Part shown: one piece after another, positions 54,401 to 63,300 of the stretch | How positions within the stretch are numbered: position 1 is the first letter of the stretch | Layout: every line of letters begins with the position of its first letter | Assembly (NCBI GenBank): GCA_035582835.1 | Contig: JAYKAV010003093.1 | Coordinates: forward strand, 131,323-195,322 | Length of the DNA: 64,000 nucleotides | Direction: 5' to 3' | DNA from: Phoebastria nigripes | Lineage: Eukaryota > Chordata > Aves > Procellariiformes > Diomedeidae | The notes under the pieces: generated by a model | What the model saw: the letters and a program-made list of their open reading frames with translations, nothing else | The model's database searches: none | What the model was told of the DNA's origin: nothing | Made by a program: the position numbers and the translations under genes

Positions 54401-57400
54401 ATTTTTATAGCTCATGGTAAACCACAGTCAAACCCCTCTGTAAGCCATGACAGACAGAGTAGACAGAAATGAAGAGAAGAGATGCTTTTCCTGAAGTTTA
54501 CCTGAGCCCCATGATATAGTGATCAGCTGGAGACAGTGCAAACTGTATCTGCTACTTGAGTGTCAAAGTAATCCTATACTTCTTAGCCCCTAGGGAAGGC
54601 AGGGACTGGCAGAGCCTGATACCATAGTCATGGAAGTAACTCTTGTTGGAAGTAACATCTGTTGGACTCAGATGGGGCAATCTGAGAGAGCAAACACACT
54701 ATTTCCTCCTGTCCTGACATCCAGTGTCTCTGACAGAGATTAGATCTCTCCCAACTATAATAATAAGCAAAACAGTAACAGTACATTTGCCTACCTGAAA
54801 AATCAGTCTTTATTTACATATGGGAAAACTGAAGCAAGACCCAAGAGAAAATGCTTTATTAACAGGTAAATAACTTCACATTCTTGAAAATGTATCCCCT
54901 ACTGAAATCATTGCAGAATCCTTCTCCCTATGCGCACACGCTGACACCTGATATCAATATTTACTATCAGACCCAGATGGACCTCCTACTTGTCCAATTA
55001 TCAATGCAGAAAGTATTTTCAAATTTTGAGATAGTGCTGGGGTTTCATCTGGGCATAGGGTGGATCCCATAGCTGCTTTGCTCAGGCAAAGCAAAAAGCT
55101 ACAGCTACATAATAGAAACATCCTTTGCTAGATGTTGAAAGCAGTGGGTCATTACTGCTGCACAGCAAGGCATACTGCTCAGTCTTGGTGACCACCTGCA
55201 GGTCATCATCCTGCAGGATCAGCTTCCTTCCTCCACCTGGATTGCTCCCCTCTTCACCTTGCCTTAGACCAACACTGCCTCCTTTCTCCACACCCTTCTC
55301 TCTCCTCCCTTGAGCCCTTCGGAGGCTGCATGGAGGTTATTGCTGTTAGCTAACTCCAAAGCTCACACTGCTGCTTGACAGTCGCCCTGCATGGCTGCTG
55401 TTCATGGCTTTTTTCTGCACACCAGGCGTTTCTCCCAAAATGGAGCTTGGGGAACTCCTGCACCTCAGAAATACAATCATTTTTTCTCCCAGTTATTAAG
55501 CCTGGAGAAAATAAAGCAGTGACACCACCACATTTCCAGATTGCAAATATTTAGCACATATTCCACATCTAACAGGTATCCTAAACCAATTCCACAGTTA
55601 TTTCTGTGTGACTTTTTTTTGTTCCTCCTTTTGCTTTGCCACTATATATAGTGTGTATATATAAACACACATACAGCCACATACAAATAAAGTCAGAGAA
55701 AGAAGTTTACATATTTTAAGGCCTGAAGAGAAAACTAAATTCCTTTAGCAAGATCTCCAGCATAAACATCAGCATCACCCCTAACTCCCTCAGCAGAACA
55801 AATTTTTCTGTCCCACTGTGTAAATGGATTCTATCAAACCCTCCTAGCTTATAGGTAAGAAAATCCGTGAATGCAAAGTTTTAGCACTATACATAGTAAC
55901 CCAAGGTATTTCCCATGTGCAGGGAGATGCATTATGATTGCTGTAAGGAAAAATAAGTTTATGATTCTTTAATTTTTTTTTTTAGTGAATGAGACTGTGA
56001 AGATTATTCAGATGTTTTTAAACTCTGCAAAAGAGAAGGGATGTGGGGGAAAGATCCAAGAAGAATAGAAAATAATGCAAAAAACCCTACCGTGAAGCTG
56101 TTGTTGACATTCTTAGTGCTGGATTCTGCCACACTGGCATCTGTCAGATCCACCTCATCAAAAATAATGGACTGGAAAGAAAAAATTCAAAACCCCAATG
56201 AACTATTAAATCCAATGTGTAAGCAGCAGACCCAAAGGGACATGCCTGTATGTCTGCCTAGCACACTCCATCACAGCCTTTTGTGATCTGAAGGAAAGGC
56301 CCAGCACCAACAACATGAAGGACTCGGAAGTCTGGTTCCATACAGTGGTGCTCGCACTTGCCTGTCTTCAGTCAGTGAATGCGATGACTTTATTTTTATT
56401 AAGGGATTATTTAAAAAAAAAAAAAATGTAGGCTTTGTTCTTGTGAAAGGAGATAGATTTATATCTAGTTGACTATCGATGTACTAAACCAGCTGCATGG
56501 CAGCTCTGATGTGATAAATTCTAGCCTTGCTTGTCTCCTCCATTTCCGCTTTTCATTCATATTTTCTCCCTTCTTTTTCAGCTTCTATTGATTCAGAGCC
56601 CATTTCCTACTAAAATGCACCAAGGGGGGAAAAAATGTGGAAAAATCAGTATCACAGGTCCACATGATGCTTTACTTAAAAACCAAGGATTTCCAAGTGT
56701 GAGGCAAAACACAGGGATCTTCTAGTAGCTACAAAACCTGAAGACAGGTGCTTTCTGAGCACATGCTCTTTTCTCTGCTGAGTGCTGTCTTCTCACAGAC
56801 ACCCATCTGCCTCCAAAAGGCATGACTACTGACTTTCTTCCCTTGGGCTCACATGTATTGTCAAGACCTTACCTTAGCAGTTTTTGCATAGTAGAGCGTT
56901 CGTCCTCGCAGCTTAAAGTATCGTCTCTTCCAGCGCTGGAAGGAGCTGGTCTGTTTCATCAGCATCCCCTCTTTTATGATAGTCTACAAAACAAGGAGGG
57001 GAGAGGGATGAAGCATACATTTTACTTACAGGCATCTTTTATGCTCTGCCACTATATACCCGTACCAAAAAAGGCTGGAGTTTGAGATCAATAATCTTAG
57101 TGCCCTCTGCTGGAAATGCTTAACAAATTCATTAAACGTAAGTGAGCAAACTTAACAAAATTACACTGTCACAATGCATAATCCACACTGGGGTGCGGTT
57201 TTATCCTTGTCTCCAGTGCTATCACGATACCAAAAAAGATAACTTATGACTGAATGAGCATTTCAAAGTCTAACAATGCTNGGGGAGCATAACAGTTAAA
57301 CTCACCGAGGTCAGATTTCAGTTGCGGGTTAATTGTGCCTTTCATTTAATTGGCATTTGATTACAAGCACATACACGCCACAGTATACCTGTCCCTATCT

Positions 57401-60055
57401 CCAGTTCTGCCTTGTGAAATTACCAGCATCTACCTGGCACAGAGCTGGCAGGCTGCAGGCCCACAGGGTGAAGAGTGAAACTAGAGTGAAGAAGGGCTAT
57501 ATCCAACTTCAGCATTCGGTATTCTTCAGATAGTCTTGGCCCTGCCTCAGTACTCTCTGGCTGGCTGCCATTTCCCAGGGCTGGAGTGCCAAAACTGTCT
57601 ACGCACACTGCCTTTTTTTTTTCTTTAACTGCTTTATAACTAGATTGACATACCAGCATACACAGTCCCATATGCTCACTCACATACTATGCATACATAG
57701 GGGCATGTATTTAATCCACATGCACTTCATTCTACTTTGTCAAATACATTTGATTCCTTCACTGAGGACAGATTTTGAATACCAACAGCTACATGAAAAT
57801 AATCTCAAAAACTGCAGCTTAGAAAGACAAAAAGCAGAAAAGTCAGAGCTGAGGGTTCAGCCCCAAATCACCGATTGAAGGTATTGCCTAGGAACTGCAT
57901 ACGGTGCTATGTCATGCCTCAGTACCATGAGAAACCTACTTCTCTCACCAAGAAACAGCCCCCAGGAACCCACTTCTTACTGAGAGAGCCCAATGCGATA
58001 AACACACAGTTAAAACACAGGGAACAAATGGTCCGACAATCTTGTAAGACAGGTTATTCTGTATCTTGATGCTAGGAAAATGATACTGCTTTAACATACC
58101 AGAGGTCTCAGTGCAACTCATATTTTTAACAGAGTCAGGTCATCGATGAGTATCAATTAATTCACAAACACAGTGTTAAATGTACACTGCCAGGCTACTA
58201 CAGAGCACAAAATAAATACTCTTACTGATCCACAGGGTTTAGTTCATTTTAGAAATCCTTGCCAGGGCACTAAACTTGCTTTTAAAATGCTATATATATT
58301 TCTAATGCGGGTCTTTCCTTTTTGAAACAGCTGCAGATTTTAATACTTTCCACACACACTGGCCCTTGCCAAGCTCAAAGTTTCCTCAAAAAGCACTTGG
58401 AAAAAAGTGCTGACTATAAGAAGAAACATCCGTCTGACAATACACGCTTCTCTCTTGCTAGATTGAGTCATCCTCAAACTGGCCTGAGAGATCATAGGGC
58501 CTGGACCACCACAGTGATGCCTCTACTCATAAATCAGCTGGGAAAGAGTGGGCTCCCACATACCCCCAGATCTGAAAGAGAGCTGCTGATCACAGGAGCC
58601 ACTATATACCTTCCTCCACTGTGTTGGGAAAGGGAAAAGGGTGAGAGCTCCCCTATCTCCTCCAAAAGAAACATCATCTGGACCTGGCCGACTCCAAGGC
58701 TAGTGAACCCCAAACCTCACCATTTCCCAGTGTTCTGTTTCACAAAGCCACCTGCACACTGGCAGAAATACCTGTCAGTGCTGAGGCAAACACCAACTTA
58801 GTGCGCCTGGTTCAACCAGGAATCGCCAAACTCCATGGTATTTCCAGCAGAATGAAAAGAGGTAATGAAAATGCACAATCGAAGACAAAGCTCATATCAA
58901 AAAATGGCCGTCTCCCACATCAGCTCCTCACAACTCTGAAGCAGCCACTGAAAGACATCTTGGCACCCATTTTCCACAAGCCACAGCAGGGACACAGCAG
59001 TACGAATACACTCTAAGAAGCCATACGGCATCTGGGAGCGGCTTTAGGGTCCAGAAGTTAAACACACTATAGTGATACCCAGAAACAAGATGTTAAACTA
59101 ACTTAGAGCTGGTGCTACGCAAAGAATCTGACACTCGGCCATGATCTTAATCTGAAGCTTCAGCATAAGAGAAAATGGAGTTCAAAGACTGTCCCAACAG
59201 CATCCCTCGCTGAAACAACCCTGAAGGTGAGGCCAGAGCTGAAGGCACTCATCTAGAACCGGGAAAGGTGCGTTCAAGGCTCCTACTCTGCCATGGACTT
59301 TTTACGAGATCCCAATAAAGCAATTTTCACTCTGCGTGTCTCCATCTCCCATCTGCCATGTGGAACAAACAGCACTGCCAAACTCTGCGGAGTCCTACTA
59401 GAATATATATATGTCTATCTGATGAGTTACTATAACCTCCAGCACCTGAGTATCAAAGAGAAATATAAAGCAACAGCATCTAAATTACCATGCTAAAGAA
59501 ATCACACATTTCTGCAGTTCACTTTCTACAGGGAAGAAAATAGGAAAGTGGCAAGAGATTTTCCAGATTAAGACAGAAACACGGAGTGATCTTTTGCATT
59601 CCTTGGACAAAACCACATATAATTAAAAAATGAGACAGAGAAAGCTACTGAACTCTGCAAAGCCCTGAACCAAAGTCAGAGAGGAATTAAAAATCCTGGG
59701 GAAGACTCCCAGGATGCAAAGCCCGAAGATATCAAGTCAGCCAGGAGTCTGATCAAAAAATAGCAACTTGCAGGAGGAGATTTCAGAGCTCTGTTGCTAT
59801 GCTTATGCACAGATATGCTTAAACTGGGGTCAGCCAGAGCCCCGCACTCCCCAAGCTCGGTCAGCGGCACTCTGGCCGCTCAAACTCTTGCCCAGCCCAC
59901 CAGAACAGTAACTCACAGCAAAACACCACCTCTGCTTTCCCTCAGCTCCCACAGCTCCCGTCTGCCACACTCGGCTTCCGAGTGCGGCACATCAGGCGGC
60001 TCCCCTCACCTCGGCAGGGCTCACTCACCTCTGCACAAGTCGTGCATTCCTCCAT
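15314..60055 (-). CDS. DGKD: Diacylglycerol kinase delta, short (delta1-type) amino terminus, complete
   Basis: Type II diacylglycerol kinase: phosphorylates diacylglycerol to phosphatidic acid with ATP, ending DAG/PKC signalling. Thirty coding exons give 3528 nt, 1175 residues plus stop, with all phases joining and no frameshift. Domains: PH about 12-105; C1a 121-171; C1b 193-243; catalytic domain about 278-410 with GGDGSVGW near 335 and GTGNDLAR near 364; Ser/acid-rich linker about 430-700; accessory domain about 735-895; SAM about 1104-1170. In this family the SAM domain drives Zn-dependent oligomerisation. The linker motif [14 protein letters not shown] and the overall match identify delta rather than eta. 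The start at 60055 (MEECTTCAE) is inferred from a GTGAGT donor in frame with the PH exon and a good ATG context (GGAATGG). A longer delta2-type first exon is not seen. Introns vary from about 100 nt to 15 kb. Confidence 0.95.
16554..16684 (-). CDS. DGKD: DGKD exon 29: SAM domain, first part
   Basis: 131 nt, phase 1-0. Encodes [20 protein letters not shown], then [20 protein letters not shown], helices 1-4 of the SAM fold. Confidence 0.96.
17932..18049 (-). CDS. DGKD: DGKD exon 28: basic linker before SAM
   Basis: 118 nt, phase 0-1. Encodes [19 protein letters not shown], a strongly basic stretch, then ETHSSMGLP. Confidence 0.95.
18389..18508 (-). CDS. DGKD: DGKD exon 27: helical spacer (one ambiguous base)
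   Basis: 120 nt, phase 0-0. Encodes [18 protein letters not shown] and [10 protein letters not shown]. The N at 18397 is the first base of an NAT codon in EPC-x-EE; Asp (GAT) is expected from the family. Confidence 0.92.
18873..18965 (-). CDS. DGKD: DGKD exon 26: helical spacer
   Basis: 93 nt, phase 0-0. Encodes [19 protein letters not shown] and [12 protein letters not shown]. Confidence 0.94.
19132..19243 (-). CDS. DGKD: DGKD exon 25: helical spacer
   Basis: 112 nt, phase 2-0. Encodes [19 protein letters not shown] and [18 protein letters not shown], with coiled-coil-like spacing. Confidence 0.94.
20028..20179 (-). CDS. DGKD: DGKD exon 24: post-catalytic spacer
   Basis: 152 nt, phase 0-2. 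Encodes [18 protein letters not shown] and an acidic [17 protein letters not shown]. This is one of the more divergent exons. Confidence 0.93.
20180..23067 (-). other. DGKD intron 23
   Basis: 2.9 kb holding the antisense CR1 element. The purine-rich stretch 20740-21010 and the remainder show nothing gene-like. Confidence 0.7.
21933..22205 (+). mobile_element. CR1 LINE 3' end (5'-truncated), antisense within DGKD intron 23
   Basis: About 270 nt. It contains the CR1 core (CACTGGAACAGGTTGCCCAG, CCCCATCCCTGGAAACATTC, GGTTGGACTAGATGACC) and ends with two copies of ATTCTATGAT/ATTCTATGAT-type repeat at 22188-22205. Elements ending this way are typical of birds. It is 5'-truncated, as most CR1 copies are, and lies opposite to DGKD transcription. 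Confidence 0.93.
23068..23202 (-). CDS. DGKD: DGKD exon 23: end of accessory domain
   Basis: 135 nt, phase 0-0. Encodes [20 protein letters not shown] and EAWIQPPG, then [12 protein letters not shown]. Confidence 0.95.
23611..23724 (-). CDS. DGKD: DGKD exon 22: accessory domain
   Basis: 114 nt, phase 0-0. Encodes [19 protein letters not shown] and [16 protein letters not shown]. The upstream acceptor CTAG/ACATTT was chosen over a closer ACAG because only it keeps the frame and the family sequence. Confidence 0.93.
24345..24452 (-). CDS. DGKD: DGKD exon 21: accessory domain
   Basis: 108 nt, phase 0-0. Encodes [20 protein letters not shown] and [16 protein letters not shown], among the best conserved DAGKa motifs. 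Confidence 0.96.
25227..25323 (-). CDS. DGKD: DGKD exon 20: accessory domain
   Basis: 97 nt, phase 2-0. Encodes [18 protein letters not shown] and [11 protein letters not shown]. Confidence 0.95.
26086..26196 (-). CDS. DGKD: DGKD exon 19: accessory domain start
   Basis: 111 nt, phase 2-2. Encodes [19 protein letters not shown], the opening of the DAGK accessory (DAGKa) domain. Confidence 0.95.
26574..26615 (+). repeat. Compound (TA)n/(CA)n microsatellite
   Basis: TA repeats, then five to six CA units, then TA repeats, in the DGKD intron between exons 18 and 19. Confidence 0.9.
27141..27237 (-). CDS. DGKD: DGKD exon 18
   Basis: 97 nt, phase 1-2. Encodes [19 protein letters not shown] and [10 protein letters not shown], just before the accessory domain. 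Confidence 0.94.
28245..28373 (-). CDS. DGKD: DGKD exon 17: Ser-rich linker
   Basis: 129 nt, phase 1-1. Encodes [20 protein letters not shown] and LNTKILYP. In the family this region carries phosphorylation sites. Confidence 0.94.
29155..29316 (-). CDS. DGKD: DGKD exon 16: delta-specific linker
   Basis: 162 nt, phase 1-1. [17 protein letters not shown] is a delta-type signature. It is followed by a more divergent stretch rich in Ser, Glu and Lys, then [10 protein letters not shown]. Confidence 0.94.
31183..31456 (-). CDS. DGKD: DGKD exon 15: longest coding exon, low-complexity linker
   Basis: 274 nt, phase 0-1. Ser/Pro/acid-rich region ([22 protein letters not shown]), then the conserved basic block [19 protein letters not shown]. 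Confidence 0.95.
31611..31710 (-). CDS. DGKD: DGKD exon 14
   Basis: 100 nt, phase 2-0. Encodes [20 protein letters not shown], then acidic [13 protein letters not shown]. Confidence 0.94.
31810..31904 (-). CDS. DGKD: DGKD exon 13
   Basis: 95 nt, phase 0-2. Encodes [18 protein letters not shown] and [12 protein letters not shown]. Confidence 0.94.
32479..32563 (-). CDS. DGKD: DGKD exon 12
   Basis: 85 nt, phase 2-0. Encodes [17 protein letters not shown] and [11 protein letters not shown], entering the linker between the two halves of the kinase. Confidence 0.94.
33297..33436 (-). CDS. DGKD: DGKD exon 11: catalytic GTGNDLAR segment
   Basis: 140 nt, phase 0-2. [18 protein letters not shown] is the second core motif of DAG kinases. 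It is followed by acidic [18 protein letters not shown]. Confidence 0.96.
34217..34325 (-). CDS. DGKD: DGKD exon 10: ATP-binding GGDGS motif
   Basis: 109 nt, phase 2-0. Encodes [19 protein letters not shown], the glycine-rich nucleotide-binding loop, then [11 protein letters not shown]. Confidence 0.96.
35035..35069 (+). repeat. (TG)n(TA)n(TTA)n microsatellite
   Basis: Short TG run passing into about seven TA units and TTA repeats, in the intron between DGKD exons 9 and 10. Confidence 0.9.
35850..36010 (-). mobile_element. Probable ancient CR1/L3-type LINE relic
   Basis: The segment around AGGGATGGAAGTTTCACATA and CTTCCCAGGTAAGTTATTTC follows the order of the reverse-complement CR1 3' region (fold of 'agggatggag...ccctgggcaacctgttcc'). 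It is heavily diverged. It lies in the DGKD intron between exons 9 and 10. Confidence 0.4.
36422..36584 (-). CDS. DGKD: DGKD exon 9: catalytic domain start
   Basis: 163 nt, phase 1-2. Contains [15 protein letters not shown] and [17 protein letters not shown], the opening of the DAGKc fold. Confidence 0.95.
37110..37212 (-). CDS. DGKD: DGKD exon 8: C1b end and linker
   Basis: 103 nt, phase 0-1. [16 protein letters not shown] supplies the last C1b ligands; then [18 protein letters not shown] leads into the kinase domain. Confidence 0.95.
38304..38429 (-). CDS. DGKD: DGKD exon 7: second C1 domain
   Basis: 126 nt, phase 0-0. C1b begins HQWLEGNLP and includes CTVCDKTCG and WRCLWCKAM. The N at 38391 is the third base of a Pro codon, so the residue is unaffected. 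Confidence 0.94.
38881..38987 (-). CDS. DGKD: DGKD exon 6: end of C1a
   Basis: 107 nt, phase 1-0. Encodes [19 protein letters not shown], the remaining zinc ligands of C1a, then the spacer [10 protein letters not shown]. Confidence 0.95.
39866..39998 (-). CDS. DGKD: DGKD exon 5: first C1 zinc finger
   Basis: 133 nt, phase 0-1. Contains [17 protein letters not shown] and SHGLSCE: the first His and three of the Cys ligands of the H-C6-H C1a domain. Confidence 0.95.
40841..40945 (-). CDS. DGKD: DGKD exon 4: PH domain end
   Basis: 105 nt, phase 0-0. Encodes [18 protein letters not shown], then the C-terminal PH helix with its conserved Trp (DWIAALKTV). Confidence 0.95.
41459..41508 (+). repeat. 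Perfect 25-bp tandem duplication
   Basis: Two identical adjacent 25-nt copies (AAATAAGCAATC followed by TAGAAGAGAAATC), at 41459-41483 and 41484-41508, in DGKD intron 3. The lack of any difference suggests a recent event or an assembly artefact. Confidence 0.95.
44830..44975 (-). mobile_element. Probable old reptilian-type CR1-like LINE relic
   Basis: The order ATATTCCACAGGATGA, GTGAAGTAGCATTTCC, TTTGTTCTAAATTTAC, then GTCATCCAGTGACCTCTTGT resembles a reverse-complement CR1-like element common in turtle and crocodile genomes. Recognised by eye and diverged. Located in DGKD intron 3. Confidence 0.45.
52194..52207 (+). repeat. C14 homopolymer
   Basis: Fourteen consecutive C in DGKD intron 3. 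Runs of this kind are error-prone in assemblies and can favour unusual DNA structure. Confidence 0.9.
55643..55670 (+). repeat. Imperfect TA/TG/CA microsatellite
   Basis: Interrupted TATATA, GTGTGTATATATA and ACACAC blocks in DGKD intron 3. Confidence 0.8.
56091..56171 (-). CDS. DGKD: DGKD exon 3: PH domain middle
   Basis: 81 nt, phase 0-0. Encodes [18 protein letters not shown] through NVNNSFT. Followed in transcript order by the 15-kb intron. Confidence 0.95.
56873..56983 (-). CDS. DGKD: DGKD exon 2: PH domain start
   Basis: 111 nt, phase 0-0. Encodes TIIKEGML through [17 protein letters not shown], the first strands of the PH domain. Acceptor TTTTGTAG, donor AAG/GTAAGG. Confidence 0.95.
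56984..60028 (-). other. DGKD intron 1
   Basis: 3.0 kb between the short first exon and the first PH exon. An open frame at 58322-58801 on the plus strand lacks any recognisable domain. N at 57281. Nothing else is supported. Confidence 0.6.
60029..60055 (-). CDS. DGKD: DGKD exon 1: delta1-type amino terminus
   Basis: ATG at 60055, nine codons MEECTTCAE, phase 0 end at donor GAG/GTGAGT. The resulting protein length (1175) is close to the human delta1 isoform (about 1170) rather than delta2 (1214). The upstream poly-A tract and TATA/MEF2 block support a promoter here. Homology of so short a peptide cannot be judged by eye. Confidence 0.65.
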
Positions 60056-60160
60056 TCCTCTTTTAAACAGAACCCTCTTTTTTTTTTTTAACCAAAAGGC
60101 AACAATCCCAGAGGTCACCTTGCCCCTCCCTAAGTAGCAGTTTATGTAATTTGCCAGCCT

Positions 60161-60229
60161 CTATCTATAGAAAACCTCACAGCTACATAACTCAGACATG
60201 AAAGGCCAGTGAGAAGTGAGCTCTCGCAT
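60161..60229 (-). other. DGKD: Upstream ORF (22 codons) in inferred DGKD 5' UTR
   Basis: ATG at 60229 (MRELTSHWPF...) runs 22 codons to a TAG at 60163-60161. It ends about 105 nt before the main ATG and does not overlap it. It belongs to the transcript only if the TATA-driven start near 60275 is real. An 11-codon frame begins at 60276, at the predicted start site itself. Confidence 0.4.
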
Positions 60230-60297
60230 GCACGCACTGCTCAGAGAAAACAAGCCTCTGGTTCAGAGCTGCCCATCTCTGCACGAGAGCGGCTGTT

Positions 60298-60307
60298 CTA
60301 TTTATAG
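60298..60307 (-). promoter_or_regulatory. DGKD: TATA box / MEF2 consensus upstream of DGKD exon 1
   Basis: Minus-strand CTATAAATAG fits both the TATA consensus (TATAAATA) and the MEF2 site YTAWWWWTAR exactly. Transcription would start near 60275, giving a 5' UTR of about 220 nt before ATG 60055. Nearby on the upstream side are TTTCCGCCC (about 60340-60350), a GATA-type TTATC, a second TATAAA-like site near 60375 and a CAGCTG E-box at 60459-60464. DGK delta is known to be abundant in skeletal muscle, which makes a MEF2 role plausible but unproven. Confidence 0.45.
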
Positions 60308-63300
60308 GCACACAGCTCAGTAAAGAGTTTGGTGGGTTTGGGCGGAAAGGGCTGGAGATAAGATCAAGATGACTTTATAAAATGATTCAGACATTGCTGC
60401 TTTTCTCCTCCTCTATTTTAATTTTACAGCCAAAGGACTTGCTACTTGCAGAGGAATGCAGCTGAGGAAAATTAACTGGGGAAAGGACCTGACAGCAAAG
60501 TGACATCAAATGAAATAAAAGGGGGGAGCTGAACAGTTATTTCTCCTTGCCAGCTTCTCTGTAGTTTTTTTAATTGAAGACCTACTCTGATCAGATTACT
60601 AGCCATGTAATTCATCAAGACAAAGGTGAAATTACTTCTCCCATAACAAAAAAAGAGAGCTAAATCTATTTTTAGTGTCATATATTGGATCCTATGGGAA
60701 AAGCTACTGCCCTGAAACATCATGAGGTTTGATTACATGCTTCCTATCAAGGATAAATATAAAAATTGTTTGTGATGGAACTATCCAGACTGCTTTCTAT
60801 CCAGCTGAGCTTCTCTCCAGTGTGGTGTCCTGTGGCATGGCACTCCACGGACAGACAACACTGTGAGAAAATGAAGTATCTTCTCGGATCAAGCNTAAAA
60901 TGATGTGCTACTAGTTTCAACAGTGACCCCCTTTTATCATATTACAAGACAGTGTAAAAAAGATTACTGAACAAACTGACAATTTAAAACAACACTGCAC
61001 ATAGCAGACAGTCTTAAGCGTCTCTGCAAAGAACACAATTAGACAGCTGAAAGGCAGGGCCTAGGAAATTTCTAGCATTTCACTATTTATCTCTGCCATT
61101 GAAGAAAAGTGACTTCCTGCAGAAAAAAATTCAGTTCACAGCGAGCAATACACAACCCTCCCCCCAACTCATCCCCTTTTAAAACTTGACATTTAGGAAG
61201 AGAAATAATACGTTCTCAGATTTCTTCTGTCAAAACGGGTGCAGGGTTTAGGTCTAATCCTGAACTGACGAAAAGAAAAGTTTTGCCACTGACCTCAATG
61301 GGAATGGTTTCAAACAACTCACAGGACTTAAATTAAGGACTTAAGACAGGGAGAGCCTTGTGCTTCAGTGCTTCCCCTTCATGCAGTCCCACCTTGTAAG
61401 AACAAGAAGCCAAACGATTAACAGTAGTCATTCACAAAACCAACAAGACACGGCCATAGTTTTTGCAGCATTACTTGTCTGAGGCATCTCTGTGTCCACA
61501 GACAGATACACACATCAGGAGATCAGAGAGCCAGCCTACACAGATGAAATGCTTTCTATACTGATAATGTGAATGATTCTAGTAAAAAGTTAAGAATGAT
61601 CACGTCAGATTTCAGCTGCTTTCAGAGTGCATCCCTTTTTCTCCTGCTCACTACATGGAACACAGGAGTAGCCCATCCTTTCCTGAAGCTTAAGCCTCTT
61701 GCCCCATTTGGAAGTAGGGCCCTTGATAGAACTAATTTCCTAATCTGAAAAACAAGATCCTATTAGCCAGACTGAAGGCAACTATCAACCGTACCCAGCT
61801 GTCAGGCTGGCAAGTGTCCTTTGGCACAGGGAGGCTCCAAACTGTGTTCAATACAGACAGAGGAGGAACAATACAACCTATTTTACAGCTGAGATCATGA
61901 CATATTCTTAGGGGCAGTTATTCAATGCAGCATATCTGAAACAAGAATTTTGCTCCACTGATATTTCTTTCCAATGCAGAAAAAGAACTGTATACAAGGT
62001 AAAAGCAAAATCATTCAAAACTATCTCAACAGCAACTAAAGAATCCCAAATACCAAAGTCCTCAACATCTGGATTTCTCTGTTTTCCATGTGTCTTCAGA
62101 ATGTAAAAACTTCAGGGCACAGATTGTTTTTATTTGTATGTACTACAAAACTTTGAGCAGGGTGCCGAGGCCAAACAACAAATAACTGACTAAAGAAAGC
62201 ACCAAATGCACAGAGAAGGAGAAAACAAAATGAAAAAGCATATGCGGAACTGACAGGCTATCTTTATATATGCTTACTACGGAATTTTACAGGCAGTTCA
62301 TCCCCAGGGACCAAGCAACCTCATCTAGTCACTGACTTGGTGTAAGCTGTGGCAACAAAGATGGGAGTAGATCTGCAGTCACTTAAACATGGCAAGATAG
62401 TCTTGCCACGCTAGGGCAGGTACAAATCTGGAGTGCTTTACCTTGTTATGGGTAAAACCGCTTTAGTAGCCGGTTCCATAAAAGCTCTCTGTGGTCATAA
62501 ATACGGAACTAATAATTATTTAGAAATAAAACGAAATACAGTAAATCTGACAAAGAAACTACAGGAATAAATCTAACCAACCCTGTACAATAAGACGTGA
62601 AAGGTCAAAAGGCTAGGGGTTAACAAGCTAATCCGAGAGCAACATCCTTCCACCAGACAGTGGTCACACCCTGCAAATTAACTCCAGGAAGCTTGGAGGG
62701 GAGAAATCTGGATCAGTAAAGCAATTCTAAGTATGGGACACACAGAGAGCTATACAAATCTATAGGGGAGCACAAGGAATTTATAGGTTGCATAGTCCTG
62801 TTTGGGAATTCTACATTAAATGCACTTGGCTCTTGCAAAACTGAAAAATGCATTAAGATTTCTTCCACTGGTACAAAAAGGACAAGCCATTATCTGAACT
62901 CACTGCAACAAAAGGACTCCAGAAGAGGGAAAAAAGAAAAGAAAATGAGAGGTCAGCCGCAGGAATCAAATGTCAAAATAGAAGCTAGGGCTGTGAGTCA
63001 ACGATCCAGTAACAGAAGCCGAGCTCTCCACTGATGAACGGGGTACTGTCTAGGCTTTTAGTGTACATTGTTTAATACCATTTTGTTTTAATAACCTATG
63101 CTTTATAAACTGGGAAGCACCACTGTCAGGTTACAGCACAGACCTCTATATAACCACATGGGAGAGCCCGCAAAATCTCCCCTAACAACCATCCTCCCAA
63201 TCCTCCCTCTTTTCTAACCTCCAGCTCTGCTGTATTAGTTGAACTCTGTGTACCCAGTAAGAGACTAGGAGCAAGCTCAGCCGACAGTACAGCCTCTTTG

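Larger units (their letters stand above)
40946..56090 (-). other. DGKD intron 3 (15.1 kb)
   Basis: Largest intron, splitting the PH domain. Apart from the repeats listed separately and an N at 42313 I recognise no gene. Open frames here on both strands have no family resemblance and no paired splice sites. Confidence 0.7.

Noticed and set aside
58322..58801. 159-codon plus-strand open frame, followed at once by another at 58801-59016
   Set aside because: No recognisable domain, no splice context, low-complexity composition, and it lies in DGKD intron 1; consistent with chance.
15314..60055. DGKH (eta) as an alternative identity
   Set aside because: PH, C1 and SAM motifs are shared, but the linker [14 protein letters not shown] and the linker and C-terminal sequence fit delta.
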